From the NCBI RefSeq assembly GCF_021538895.1, contig NZ_JADDRL010000051.1, positions 1 through 64,000 of the forward strand: 64,000 bases of DNA. Direction: 5' to 3'. The notes under the pieces are model-generated. The model had not been told where the DNA came from. It saw only the letters and a program-made list of their open reading frames with translations, and searched no databases. A program made the translations under genes and the position numbers. Source of the stretch: Streptomyces olivochromogenes. Lineage in GTDB: Bacteria; Actinomycetota; Actinomycetes; Streptomycetales; Streptomycetaceae. Below, in pieces: positions 8,085 to 16,463 of this stretch; the first letter of the stretch is position 1; each line of letters starts with the position of its first letter.

Positions 8085-9202
8085 GAGACGGTTCCTTTCC
8101 TGGGCTGTTCGGGTCGGTCGAGCTGCTCGCGCCCCGCGGACGCCGTGTGCCGATCAGGGCAGCCGCACGAGGTCCGGTGGACGAAGGCGCAGGGGAGCCG
8201 CACGGTCCGGGCGGGCGCGTCCGGCGCGGCCAGACGGTCGAGCAGCACCCGCACGGCCTGCGCGCCGATCTCCTTGCTGGGCTGGGCGATCGCGGTGAGC
8301 CGGGGCGAGAACAGGTCCGCCCAGGCGAAGTCGTCGAAGCAGCACAGGGCGATGTCGTCCGGCACGGACAGTCCTCGCTCGCGCAAGGCCCTCAGGGCGC
8401 CGATGGTCATCGCGTTGTTGGCGGTGATGAGCGCCGTCGGCGGAGTGGCCAGGGACAGCAGGGCCGCCGTGGCCTGCTCGGCGCCGGCCGACGCGGAGTT
8501 GCCGGGGACGACGAGGCGTTCGTCGTACGGCAGCCCGGACGCGGCGAGGCCGTGCCGGTAGCCGGTGATCCTTTCGCCGGTGGTGCTCAGCCCGGGCAGG
8601 CCGGCGACCAGGCCGATCCTGCGGTGGCCGAGGCCGGAGAGGTGGGTGACGAGCTGGGCCATCGGTTCGGTGCTCTCGGCGCACACCTGGTCGAAGCGCG
8701 CTCCGCCGTCGACGCCCACGTCGACGCCCACGTCGCCGCCGGCGTCGGCGTGGGCGTCGACCACCCGGTCCAGGAACACGGTCGGCACGCAGTGGCGGCC
8801 CAGGTAGGCGAGGAGCCCGCGCGGGTCCGCGGACGGGGCGACGATCATGCCGTCCACGCGTCGCTCGTGGAGCAGCTGGACGACCTTGCGTTCGTGCTCG
8901 GGGTCGTCGTGCGGGTCGGCGATGAGCAGGCTGTAGCCCTCCTCCAGGGCACCGGCCTCGACACCTTGGAGGATCTCCGTGAAGTACGGGTTGCTGATCG
9001 CCGACACCGCGAGCCCGATGGAGCGGGTGCGGGAGGTCACCAGGGAGCGGGCCAGGGTGTTGGGCGTGTAGCCCAGTTCGTCGATCGCGTCGAGCACCGC
9101 CTGGCGGGTGCGGGGCAGCACCGGGCGCGTGCCGTTCAGTACGTGGGAGACGGTCGCCACGGAGACTCCGGCGCTCCGTGCGACGTCGGCCATGGTGGGC
9201 AT
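8081..9202 (-). CDS. LacI-family transcriptional regulator
   Basis: 373-residue LacI/GalR repressor. The HTH runs from residue 4 to 24 (MADVARSAGVSVATVSHVLNG), followed by the hinge helix YTPNTLARSL and a periplasmic-binding-like sugar-sensing core. The ATG at 9202 has AGGGAGA 7 bases upstream; M4 at 9193 is an alternative. Residues 149-168 hold a short Asp/Gly/Val expansion (DVGVDVGVDGG) in a loop of the core that is normally unstructured. It forms an operon with the PfkB kinase and has a near-perfect 24-bp palindrome 66 bases upstream, the likely autoregulatory operator. Confidence 0.93.
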   Translation of the reverse strand: MPTMADVARSAGVSVATVSHVLNGTRPVLPRTRQAVLDAIDELGYTPNTLARSLVTSRTRSIGLAVSAISNPYFTEILQGVEAGALEEGYSLLIADPHDDPEHERKVVQLLHERRVDGMIVAPSADPRGLLAYLGRHCVPTVFLDRVVDAHADAGGDVGVDVGVDGGARFDQVCAESTEPMAQLVTHLSGLGHRRIGLVAGLPGLSTTGERITGYRHGLAASGLPYDERLVVPGNSASAGAEQATAALLSLATPPTALITANNAMTIGALRALRERGLSVPDDIALCCFDDFAWADLFSPRLTAIAQPSKEIGAQAVRVLLDRLAAPDAPARTVRLPCAFVHRTSCGCPDRHTASAGREQLDRPEQPRKGTVS

Positions 9203-9268
9203 CGCGTTGTCTCCCTGCGCCGCGGTGGGGGCCTTCTGGCCGGGACGGTATCCCATCCAGCGTCTGAC

Positions 9269-9292
9269 GTAAACGCTTGCGCAAACGTTTAC
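9269..9292. promoter_or_regulatory. LacI-type operator, 24-bp near-perfect palindrome
   Basis: Half sites GTAAACGCTTGC and GCAAACGTTTAC; 22 of 24 positions are symmetric. The central CG-flanked AAACG/CGTTT pattern is typical of LacI/GalR operators. It sits between the divergent lacI-family and Rieske genes, 66 bases from the former and 94 from the latter, so it could control both. Confidence 0.8.
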
Positions 9293-9386
9293 GAGTCATC
9301 CAGCCCTCGTCCCCACCCGGCGCCCGGCGGGCGGACCGCCCCCGGGTATCGTCGGCCTGCACCGCCCCCGACCAGTGGAGACCCTG

Positions 9387-9815
9387 ATGCCCGGCCGATC
9401 CCCCGCGAGCCGTCGTACCGTCCTGCGCGGAGCCGCCGTGACTCCACTCGCCGGACTCGGCCTGACCGCCTGCGCGGGAGTGGGAGGCGGCGTCACGGCC
9501 GACGCCACGCCGACCGGGCCGGTCGAGCTCGGGGCCGAGAGCGAGGTCACGAAGGGCGGCGCCAAGCTGTACCGGGACCACAACGTGGTGGTCAGCCGGG
9601 ACGGCAACGGCACCCTCAAGGCGTACAGCACGATCTGCACGCACGCGGGATGCGCCATCAACAAGCTCGAGGGCACGAAGCTGATCTGTCCGTGCCACGG
9701 GAGCGAGTTCGACGCCGTGACCGGAAAGGTGGTCCAGGCCCCGGCCACCGAGCCGCTGAACGAGCTGTCGGTCAAGGCCGCGAACGGGAAGCTCGTGGCG
9801 GGCCCGGGCGCCTGA
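9387..9815 (+). CDS. Tat-exported Rieske [2Fe-2S] lipoprotein
   Basis: 142-residue Rieske protein. The N-terminus SRRTVLRGAAVTPLAGLGL is a twin-arginine signal and ends in LTAC, a lipobox, so the folded, cluster-loaded protein should be exported by Tat and anchored to the outer face of the membrane. The cluster motifs CTHAGC and CPCHGS are both intact and typical of Rieske domains with His2Cys2 ligation. It is too short for a cytochrome bc subunit and has no transmembrane anchor beyond the signal. The ATG at 9387 is preferred (GGAG 6 bases upstream) over GTG at 9375. The electron partner is unknown. Confidence 0.9.
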   Translation: MPGRSPASRRTVLRGAAVTPLAGLGLTACAGVGGGVTADATPTGPVELGAESEVTKGGAKLYRDHNVVVSRDGNGTLKAYSTICTHAGCAINKLEGTKLICPCHGSEFDAVTGKVVQAPATEPLNELSVKAANGKLVAGPGA

Positions 9816-9858
9816 TCCCCTCACCCGGAGCCGTCGACGGCACCGCGCGTCGGAGCGG

Positions 9859-10806
9859 TCACTCCCAGTCCCAGCCGATCCCCACGAGGCCGGGCCGGAC
9901 CCGCGGCTCGACCAGGTGGACCGAGCGGTGCACCCCGCTCAGCGGCAGCTCCTGCCGGCCGCTGCGCGGGGCCGCCGCCGAGTGCTGGGCGAACCGGTGG
10001 CAGCGCGCCGGCAGCGCGGCGGGGTCGAAGCGCACCTGGAGCGCGTACTGGCCGCCGGGAAAGCCGAAGCCGTGGACGTACTCGCGCGAGATCCCGGCCG
10101 TGCCGTCCTCGACGCCGTACCGGAAGAGGAAGGTGTCGCCGGACCGCAGCCGGGTGCCGAAGAGCAACTCGGTGACGAGGACGCCCGTGTCCCGGTCCAG
10201 GCGGACGCGTCCCGTGCGGCAGTTCTCCAGGGCGTGCACCCGCATCCGCTCCGGCGCGCAGCCCGGGTCGCCGTGGTGGACGGCCACGAACCGGTCGACG
10301 CCGTCCCGGTGGGCCCGCACGATGTGGTGCGACTCGCGTCCGGCCAGCTCACGGCGGCCTCCGATGCGCACCCGCTCGTGGTGCCCGAGGGTGTGCAGGC
10401 CCCCGTCGAGGGACCAGCCGAGGTCGGCCAGGAGCCGGTCCAGGACGCCGGAGGCCTCGATCAGGGAGCGGTACGAGCGGACGGCAGGGCGCCGGGCGGC
10501 CGTGTGCTCGTCGGCCTCGGCGAGCAGCCGTATCAGCGACTCGTCCGGCAGCTGCAGGATCTCCTCCAGGGCCCGTACGGCCCGGAGCGACTCCGGGCGC
10601 TGCGGGCGCCGGGCGCCCTGCTGCCAGTAGCTCAGGCTGGTGACGCCCACCCGGACCCCGTACCGCGACAGATGGTGCTGCACCCGCTGGAGCGGCAGTC
10701 CGCGGGCGGCGATCGCGGCGCGCAGCGCTATGTGGAAGGGGCCGCCCCGCAGGGCCGTGTCCAGTTCCGCGGTGGCGACGTCAGCGTGCTGTGTGGCGTG
10801 CCGCAT
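9859..10806 (-). CDS. HTH (XRE-like) DNA-binding regulator
   Basis: 315-residue protein with an N-terminal helix-turn-helix of the lambda-repressor type: LRAAIAARGLPLQRVQHHLSRYGVRVGVTSLSYWQQGARRPQRPES, residues about 28-72. Helices and a large C-terminal region of no known family follow. The C-terminal part contains many His/Arg and a beta-rich stretch (GDTFLFRYGVEDG, QYALQVRFDP). Such proteins are frequent single-copy regulators in Streptomyces with no known ligand. AGAGAGG precedes the ATG, and a GTGAA-GG-TTCAC palindrome sits in the leader. Confidence 0.75.
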   Translation of the reverse strand: MRHATQHADVATAELDTALRGGPFHIALRAAIAARGLPLQRVQHHLSRYGVRVGVTSLSYWQQGARRPQRPESLRAVRALEEILQLPDESLIRLLAEADEHTAARRPAVRSYRSLIEASGVLDRLLADLGWSLDGGLHTLGHHERVRIGGRRELAGRESHHIVRAHRDGVDRFVAVHHGDPGCAPERMRVHALENCRTGRVRLDRDTGVLVTELLFGTRLRSGDTFLFRYGVEDGTAGISREYVHGFGFPGGQYALQVRFDPAALPARCHRFAQHSAAAPRSGRQELPLSGVHRSVHLVEPRVRPGLVGIGWDWE

Positions 10807-11096
10807 GCCGAGGGGCCTCTCTGTGAAGGTTCACTACGGTTGGTCAGACCGTTCGCGTGGTGCTTCGGGGCCACCCCGTCGGCGCCGGGGCGTCTGCGCA
10901 GCCGTACGCCGTATCCGGACGCCGTCGTTCACGGCCCGAGTTCCCCCGCATTGAAGCGTGTTGACCAAGCCCCGACAACACCTCGTGCCCAAGGGGGCCG
11001 CGCACCTGGCTGAGCCGTGACCCCTTCATGCGGGGCCGCCCGCGCCCGGCTGTCCGGCGTTGTCCACAGGCCCGCCGGAGTGTCACCGCTCGCCAG
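10807..11096. other. Divergent intergenic region, HTH regulator / uvrC
   Basis: About 290 bases. It holds the palindrome at 10823-10834 and TTGAAGCG/TTGACC direct repeats at 10951-10966 of uncertain value. I see no RNA gene and no ORF that looks coding. Confidence 0.4.
10823..10834. promoter_or_regulatory. Palindrome GTGAA-GG-TTCAC, candidate operator
   Basis: 12-base perfect palindrome 17 bases upstream of the HTH regulator's start codon. The position fits autoregulation. Confidence 0.45.
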
Positions 11097-11102
11097 TAGG
11101 GT
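11097..11102 (+). promoter_or_regulatory. Candidate -10 hexamer, leaderless uvrC
   Basis: TAGGGT ends exactly 7 bases before the uvrC ATG; no Shine-Dalgarno in the gap (GTGAGAC). Confidence 0.45.
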
Positions 11103-11109
11103 GTGAGAC

Positions 11110-13245
11110 ATGGCCGACCCCTCCAGCTACCGCCCCAGGCCGGGAGAGATTCCGGACTCTCCCGGGGTCTACAGGTTCCGCGACGAGCACCGCCGGGTGA
11201 TCTACGTCGGAAAGGCGAAGAGCCTGCGCCAGCGCCTGGCGAACTACTTCCAGGACCTGGCGAGCCTGCACCCGCGCACCCGGACGATGGTCACCACCGC
11301 CGCGTCCGTCGAGTGGACCGTCGTGTCCACGGAGGTCGAGGCGCTGCAGCTGGAGTACTCCTGGATCAAGGAATTCGACCCCCGGTTCAACGTCAAGTAC
11401 CGCGACGACAAGAGCTACCCCTACCTCGCGGTGACGATGAACGAGGAGTTCCCGCGCGTACAGGTGATGCGCGGTCACAAGAAGAAGGGCGTCCGGTATT
11501 TCGGCCCGTACGGGCACGCGTGGGCGATCCGGGACACGGTCGACCTGCTGCTGCGCGTCTTTCCCGTGCGCACCTGCTCGGCGGGTGTCTTCAAGAACGC
11601 CGCCCGCACCGGCCGCCCCTGCCTGCTCGGCTACATCGGCAAGTGCTCCGCGCCCTGCGTGGGCCGGATCTCCGCCGAGGAACACCGCGAACTCGCCGAG
11701 GAGTTCAGCGACTTCATGGCCGGGCGCACGGGCACGTACCTCCGCCGTCTCGAAAGGCAGATGACGGAGGCGGCCGACGAGATGGAGTACGAGCGGGCCG
11801 CCCGCCTGCGCGACGACATCGGGGCCCTGAAGAAGGCCATGGAGAAGAGCGCGGTCGTGCTCGCCGACGCGACCGACGCCGACCTGATCGCGGTCGCCGA
11901 GGACGAGCTGGAGGCGGCCGTCCAGATCTTCCACGTGCGCGGCGGACGGGTGCGCGGTCAGCGCGGCTGGGTGACCGACAAGGTCGAGGAGGTCACCACG
12001 GCCGCCCTCGTCGAGCACGCCCTCCAGCAGCTGTACGGCGAGGAGACCGGGGACGCCGTCCCCAAGGAGGTCCTGGTCCCGGCCCTGCCCGACCCGGTGG
12101 AGCCGGTGCAGGAGTGGCTGACCGGCCGGCGCGGCTCGAACGTGTCGCTGCGCATCCCGCAGCGCGGCGACAAGCGGGCCCTGATGGAGACCGTCGAGCG
12201 CAACGCCCAGCAGTCCCTCGTCCTGCACAAGACCAAGCGCGCCTCCGACCTCACCACGCGCTCGCGCGCCCTGGAGGAGATCGCCGAGGCCCTGGACCTG
12301 GACAGCGCCCCGCTGCGGATCGAGTGCTACGACATCTCGCATCTCCAGGGCGACGACGTCGTGGCCTCCATGGTCGTCTTCGAGGACGGGCTGCAGCGCA
12401 AGAGCGAGTACCGCCGCTTCCAGATCAAGGGCTTCGAGGGGCAGGACGACGTCCGCTCCATGCACGAGGTGATTACCCGCCGCTTCCGGCGCTACCTCGC
12501 CGAGAAGGAGCGGACCGGCGAGTGGGCGGACGAGACCGGCTCGGCCAACGGTCTCCAGGACGGTGACGGCTCGGCCGACGGTCTCCAAGCCGGTGAAGGC
12601 TCGACGAACGTCCTCCAGGACGGCGACGGCTCGACCAACGGCCTCAAGGACGACGACGGCCGTCCCCGGAAGTTCGCCTACCCGCCCCAGCTCGTCGTCG
12701 TCGACGGCGGACAGCCGCAGGTCGCCGCTGCTCAGCGCGCCCTGGACGATCTCGGCATCGACGACATCGCTGTCTGCGGCCTCGCCAAGCGCCTGGAGGA
12801 GGTCTGGCTGCCGCGGGAGGACGACCCGGTGGTGCTGCCGCGCACCAGCGAGGGCCTGTATCTGCTGCAGCGCGTGCGCGACGAGGCCCACCGGTTCGCG
12901 ATCACGTACCAGCGCACCAAGCGGGCCAAGCGCTTCCGGGCCGGTCCCCTGGACGACGTGCCGGGCCTCGGCGAGACACGCAAACAGGCGTTGATCAAGC
13001 ACTTCGGCTCGGTGAAGAAGCTGCGGTCCGCGACAATCGACCAGATCCAGGAGGTGCCCGGGATAGGCCGCAAGACGGCCGAGACCATCGCCGCGGCCCT
13101 CGCCCAGGCGGCTCCGGCCGCGCCCGCCGTGAACACGGCGACTGGAGAGATCATGGATGACGAGGAACCCGATACGACGGCGGGTTCCTCGGGGGAGCCC
13201 GTGACCGCGGGCACCCGGGACGAACGACGGGGGCAGGAGACATGA
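11110..13245 (+). CDS. uvrC: Excinuclease ABC subunit C (UvrC)
   Basis: Dual-incision nuclease of nucleotide excision repair. 711 residues, longer than E. coli UvrC (about 610). Domain order: GIY-YIG at the N-terminus (PGVYRFRDEHRRVIYVGKAK), a UVR motif near 215-250 for UvrB contact, the RNase H-like endonuclease domain (CYDISHLQGDDVVASMVVFEDG near 405) and C-terminal helix-hairpin-helix motifs (VPGIGRKTAETIAAAL). Residues 477-516 are a Gly/Asp/Asn-rich insert of four 10-residue repeats inside the nuclease domain. It is first gene of an operon with rapZ, yvcK and whiA, and its stop overlaps rapZ by 4 bases. Confidence 0.97.
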   Translation: MADPSSYRPRPGEIPDSPGVYRFRDEHRRVIYVGKAKSLRQRLANYFQDLASLHPRTRTMVTTAASVEWTVVSTEVEALQLEYSWIKEFDPRFNVKYRDDKSYPYLAVTMNEEFPRVQVMRGHKKKGVRYFGPYGHAWAIRDTVDLLLRVFPVRTCSAGVFKNAARTGRPCLLGYIGKCSAPCVGRISAEEHRELAEEFSDFMAGRTGTYLRRLERQMTEAADEMEYERAARLRDDIGALKKAMEKSAVVLADATDADLIAVAEDELEAAVQIFHVRGGRVRGQRGWVTDKVEEVTTAALVEHALQQLYGEETGDAVPKEVLVPALPDPVEPVQEWLTGRRGSNVSLRIPQRGDKRALMETVERNAQQSLVLHKTKRASDLTTRSRALEEIAEALDLDSAPLRIECYDISHLQGDDVVASMVVFEDGLQRKSEYRRFQIKGFEGQDDVRSMHEVITRRFRRYLAEKERTGEWADETGSANGLQDGDGSADGLQAGEGSTNVLQDGDGSTNGLKDDDGRPRKFAYPPQLVVVDGGQPQVAAAQRALDDLGIDDIAVCGLAKRLEEVWLPREDDPVVLPRTSEGLYLLQRVRDEAHRFAITYQRTKRAKRFRAGPLDDVPGLGETRKQALIKHFGSVKKLRSATIDQIQEVPGIGRKTAETIAAALAQAAPAAPAVNTATGEIMDDEEPDTTAGSSGEPVTAGTRDERRGQET
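12538..12657 (+). repeat. Four tandem 30-bp repeats inside uvrC
   Basis: The units encode GSANGLQDGD, GSADGLQAGE, GSTNVLQDGD and GSTNGLKDDD. The frame is kept. The unit length is exactly 30 bases, so copy number could vary between strains by slippage or recombination without breaking uvrC. Confidence 0.9.
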
Positions 13246-14243
13246 CCGAGCACGACGCACAGCCCACAGCCGAGCGAGATCAGGCGCCCAGGGAAACGGG
13301 AGAGGACCAGCCGCAGCAGGCGGTTCAGGAAAACGGAGAACAGGTGAGTACGGACACCACCGCGGCCGGGGTCCCCGAGGCGGCCATCCCCGAGTTGGTG
13401 ATCATCTCCGGCATGTCCGGAGCCGGCCGGTCGACGGCGGCCAAGTGTCTGGAGGACCTCGGCTGGTTCGTCGTCGACAACCTGCCGCCCGCCCTGATCC
13501 CCACCATGGTGGAGCTCGGCGCCCGCTCCCAGGGCAACGTGGCGCGGATCGCGGTCGTCGTCGACGTACGCGGCCGCCGCTTCTTCGACAACCTGCGCGA
13601 ATCCCTCGCGGACCTGGCGGCGAAGAGCGTCACGCGCCGCATCGTCTTCCTGGAGTCCTCCGACGAGGCCCTGGTGAGACGCTTCGAGTCGGTGCGCCGC
13701 CCGCACCCCCTCCAGGGCGACGGCCGCATCGTGGACGGCATCGCCGCCGAGCGCGAGCTGCTGCGCGAGCTGCGCGGCGACGCCGACCTGGTGATCGACA
13801 CCTCCAGCCTCAACGTGCACGAGCTGCGGGCCAAGATGGACGCCCAGTTCGCCGGCGAGGAGGAGCCGGAGCTGCGGGCCACCGTGATGTCCTTCGGGTT
13901 CAAGTACGGCCTGCCGGTCGACGCCGACCTGGTCGCCGACATGCGGTTCCTGCCGAACCCGCACTGGGTCCCGGAGCTGCGCCCGTACAGCGGCCTCAAC
14001 GAGGAGGTCGCCGCCTACGTCTTCAACCAGCCCGGAGCCAAGGAGTTCCTCGACCGGTACGCCGAGCTGCTGCGGCTGATCGCGGCCGGCTACCGGCGCG
14101 AGGGCAAGCGCTATGTGACCATCGCCATCGGCTGTACCGGCGGCAAGCACCGCTCGGTCGCCATGTCGGAGAAGCTCGCCGCGCGGCTCGCGGCCGAGGG
14201 CGTGGAGACGGTGGTCGTGCACCGGGACATGGGACGGGAATGA
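13242..14243 (+). CDS. rapZ: RNase adapter / nucleotide-binding protein RapZ (YvcJ family)
   Basis: 333-residue P-loop protein. The Walker A motif is GMSGAGRST (57-65), and the C-terminal domain keeps the family motif GCTGGKHRSV. In E. coli RapZ delivers the GlmZ sRNA to RNase E; in actinomycetes the partner is unknown. About 50 residues before the P-loop are acidic and Gln-rich and look disordered. A GTG at 13344 with GGAG upstream is an alternative start that would remove 34 of them. It is coupled to uvrC and to yvcK by ATGA overlaps. Confidence 0.93.
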   Translation: MTEHDAQPTAERDQAPRETGEDQPQQAVQENGEQVSTDTTAAGVPEAAIPELVIISGMSGAGRSTAAKCLEDLGWFVVDNLPPALIPTMVELGARSQGNVARIAVVVDVRGRRFFDNLRESLADLAAKSVTRRIVFLESSDEALVRRFESVRRPHPLQGDGRIVDGIAAERELLRELRGDADLVIDTSSLNVHELRAKMDAQFAGEEEPELRATVMSFGFKYGLPVDADLVADMRFLPNPHWVPELRPYSGLNEEVAAYVFNQPGAKEFLDRYAELLRLIAAGYRREGKRYVTIAIGCTGGKHRSVAMSEKLAARLAAEGVETVVVHRDMGRE

Positions 14244-15334
14244 CGCAACGCACTCCGCGGCTGGGCAGGCTGCGCCGGATGGTCCCCGAGGCACGCCCGG
14301 TCCGCACCGGGTCCGAGACCCGGACGGCCCGCCCGGCCGAGCGCCGCGGCGGCCGGGCACGCCGCCGTGGCGCCCAGCCCAAGGTGGTCGCCCTGGGCGG
14401 CGGCATGGGCCTGTCCGCTTCGCTCGCCGCGCTGCGCCGGATCACCGGCGACCTCACCGCCGTCGTCACCGTGGCCGACGACGGCGGCTCCAGCGGGCGC
14501 CTGCGCGACGAGCTGGGCGTGCTGCCGCCCGGCGACCTGCGCAAGGCGCTGGCCGCGCTGTGCGGAGACGACGACTGGGGCCAGACCTGGGCCCGGGTCA
14601 TCCAGCACCGCTTCCACTCCAAGGGCGACCTGCACGACCACGCGGTCGGCAACCTGCTGATCGTCGCCCTGTGGGAGCAGCTCGGCGACCATGTGCAGGC
14701 CCTCGACCTGGTCGGCAAGCTGCTCGGCGCGCACGGGCGCGTGCTGCCCATGTCCGCCGTGCCGCTGGAGCTCCAGGCCCTGGTCAAGGGGCACGACCCG
14801 GAGCGGCCGGAGGAGGTGGACACCGTCCGTGGGCAGGCCACCGTCGCCCTGACCCCCGGCGAGGTGCAGTCCGTGCACCTGGTGCCGCACGACCCGCCCG
14901 CGGTCCCCGAGGCCGTCGCCGCGGTCCTGGACGCCGACTGGGTGGTCCTCGGCCCCGGTTCCTGGTTCTCCTCGGTCATCCCGCACCTGCTCGTGCCCGA
15001 GCTCCTGGACGCGCTCACGGAGACCAAGGCGCGCCGGGTGCTCTCGCTGAACCTCGCCCCGCAGCCCGGAGAAACCGAGGGCTTCTCCCCGCAGCGTCAT
15101 TTGGAGGTTTTGGGGCGACACGCCCCTAAACTCGCCCTGGACGTGGTGCTGGCCGACGAGGCCGCGGTGCCCGACCGCGACTCGCTCACCGAGGCCGCCA
15201 AGCGGCTCGGAGCCGCGGTCGAGCTGGCGCCGGTGGCCCGGACCGACGGAAGCCCCCGGCACGACCCGGAGCTGCTGGCCGCCGCGTACGACCGTATTTT
15301 TCGGATGCATGGAAGGATCGGCCCATGGCGATGA
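14240..15334 (+). CDS. yvcK: YvcK/CofD-like gluconeogenesis factor
   Basis: 364-residue nucleotide-sugar-binding protein of the CofD/UPF0052 fold. In Bacillus and mycobacteria YvcK/CuvA binds UDP-sugars and links carbon supply to wall synthesis. Motifs: ALGGGMGLSASLAALRR near the start of the fold, VTVADDGGSSGRLR, GDLRKALAAL, HDHAVGNLLIVALWE and GPGSWFSSVIPHLLVPEL. An Arg-rich N-terminal stretch of about 45 residues precedes the fold. The start overlaps the rapZ stop (ATGA), and the last 10 bases overlap whiA. Confidence 0.93.
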   Translation: MTQRTPRLGRLRRMVPEARPVRTGSETRTARPAERRGGRARRRGAQPKVVALGGGMGLSASLAALRRITGDLTAVVTVADDGGSSGRLRDELGVLPPGDLRKALAALCGDDDWGQTWARVIQHRFHSKGDLHDHAVGNLLIVALWEQLGDHVQALDLVGKLLGAHGRVLPMSAVPLELQALVKGHDPERPEEVDTVRGQATVALTPGEVQSVHLVPHDPPAVPEAVAAVLDADWVVLGPGSWFSSVIPHLLVPELLDALTETKARRVLSLNLAPQPGETEGFSPQRHLEVLGRHAPKLALDVVLADEAAVPDRDSLTEAAKRLGAAVELAPVARTDGSPRHDPELLAAAYDRIFRMHGRIGPWR

Positions 15335-16314
15335 CGGCAGCGGTGAAGGACGAGATCTCCCGGCTCCCCGTCACCCGGACCTGCTGCAGGAAGGCGGAGG
15401 TTTCCGCCATCCTGCGGTTCGCCGGCGGCCTTCACCTGGTGAGCGGGCGCATCGTGATCGAGGCGGAGCTGGACACCGCGATGGCGGCCCGGCGGCTCAA
15501 GCGGGACATCCTGGAGATCTTCGGGCACAGTTCCGAGCTGATCGTGATGGCGCCCGGCGGGCTGCGCCGCGGCTCGCGCTACGTGGTGCGCGTGGTGGCG
15601 GGCGGCGACCAGCTGGCCCGCCAGACGGGTCTCGTCGACGGCCGCGGCCGGCCGATCCGGGGCCTGCCCCCGCAGGTGGTCTCCGGGGCCACCTGCGACG
15701 CGGAGGCGGCCTGGCGCGGGGCGTTCCTGGCGCACGGCTCGCTCACGGAGCCCGGCCGCTCCTCCTCCCTGGAGGTGACCTGCCCCGGTCCCGAGGCCGC
15801 GCTCGCGCTGGTCGGCGCCGCCCGCCGGCTGTCGATCGCGGCGAAGGCCCGCGAGGTGCGCGGAGTGGACCGGGTCGTCGTCCGTGACGGTGACGCGATC
15901 GGCGCCCTGCTGACCCGCCTCGGCGCGCACGAGTCCGTGCTCGCCTGGGAGGAGCGCCGGATGCGCCGCGAGGTCCGCGCCACGGCCAACCGGCTCGCCA
16001 ACTTCGACGACGCCAACCTGCGCCGCTCCGCGCGCGCGGCGGTCGCCGCCGGTGCCCGTGTGCAGCGCGCCCTGGAGATCCTCGGCGACGAGGTCCCCGA
16101 GCACCTCGCGGCCGCCGGCCGGCTGCGCATGGAGCACAAGCAGGCCTCCCTGGAGGAACTGGGCGCCCTCGCCGACCCGCCGCTGACCAAGGACGCCGTG
16201 GCGGGCCGGATCCGCCGACTGCTCGCGATGGCCGACAAGCGTGCCTCCGACCTGGGTATCCCGGGCACGGAGGCCAACCTCTCCGAGGAGCTCGCCGACA
16301 ACCTGGCGGGGTGA
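15325..16314 (+). CDS. whiA: Sporulation regulator WhiA
   Basis: 329-residue DNA-binding protein that, with WhiB, switches on cell division genes during Streptomyces sporulation. The N-terminal two thirds form a degenerate LAGLIDADG homing-endonuclease fold (CRKAEVSAILRFAGGLHL, GAFLAHGSL). The C-terminus is the HTH (LEELGALADPPLTKDAVAGRIRRLLAMAD). Length and order match WhiA throughout. GGAAGGA precedes the ATG, and the gene starts inside the end of yvcK. It closes the uvrC-rapZ-yvcK-whiA operon. Confidence 0.97.
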   Translation: MAMTAAVKDEISRLPVTRTCCRKAEVSAILRFAGGLHLVSGRIVIEAELDTAMAARRLKRDILEIFGHSSELIVMAPGGLRRGSRYVVRVVAGGDQLARQTGLVDGRGRPIRGLPPQVVSGATCDAEAAWRGAFLAHGSLTEPGRSSSLEVTCPGPEAALALVGAARRLSIAAKAREVRGVDRVVVRDGDAIGALLTRLGAHESVLAWEERRMRREVRATANRLANFDDANLRRSARAAVAAGARVQRALEILGDEVPEHLAAAGRLRMEHKQASLEELGALADPPLTKDAVAGRIRRLLAMADKRASDLGIPGTEANLSEELADNLAG

Positions 16315-16331
16315 ACGAAGCAGGACAACTG

Positions 16332-16367
16332 GCCGGTGCCGACGCCCGTTTGGGTGTCGGCACCGGC
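16332..16367 (+). terminator. Terminator of the uvrC-whiA operon
   Basis: GCCGGTGCCGAC and GTCGGCACCGGC form a perfect 12-bp stem, followed by GTTTGTGTGTCTTT. It lies 18 bases after the whiA stop. Confidence 0.85.
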
Positions 16368-16463
16368 GTTTGTGTGTCTTTGAGGCGCTCTTGACTCGAT
16401 CATGGACTGACATGAGCCTGGCAACCTGTTCGCCGCCGTGGCGGACCACCGCTAGGGGGGTTC

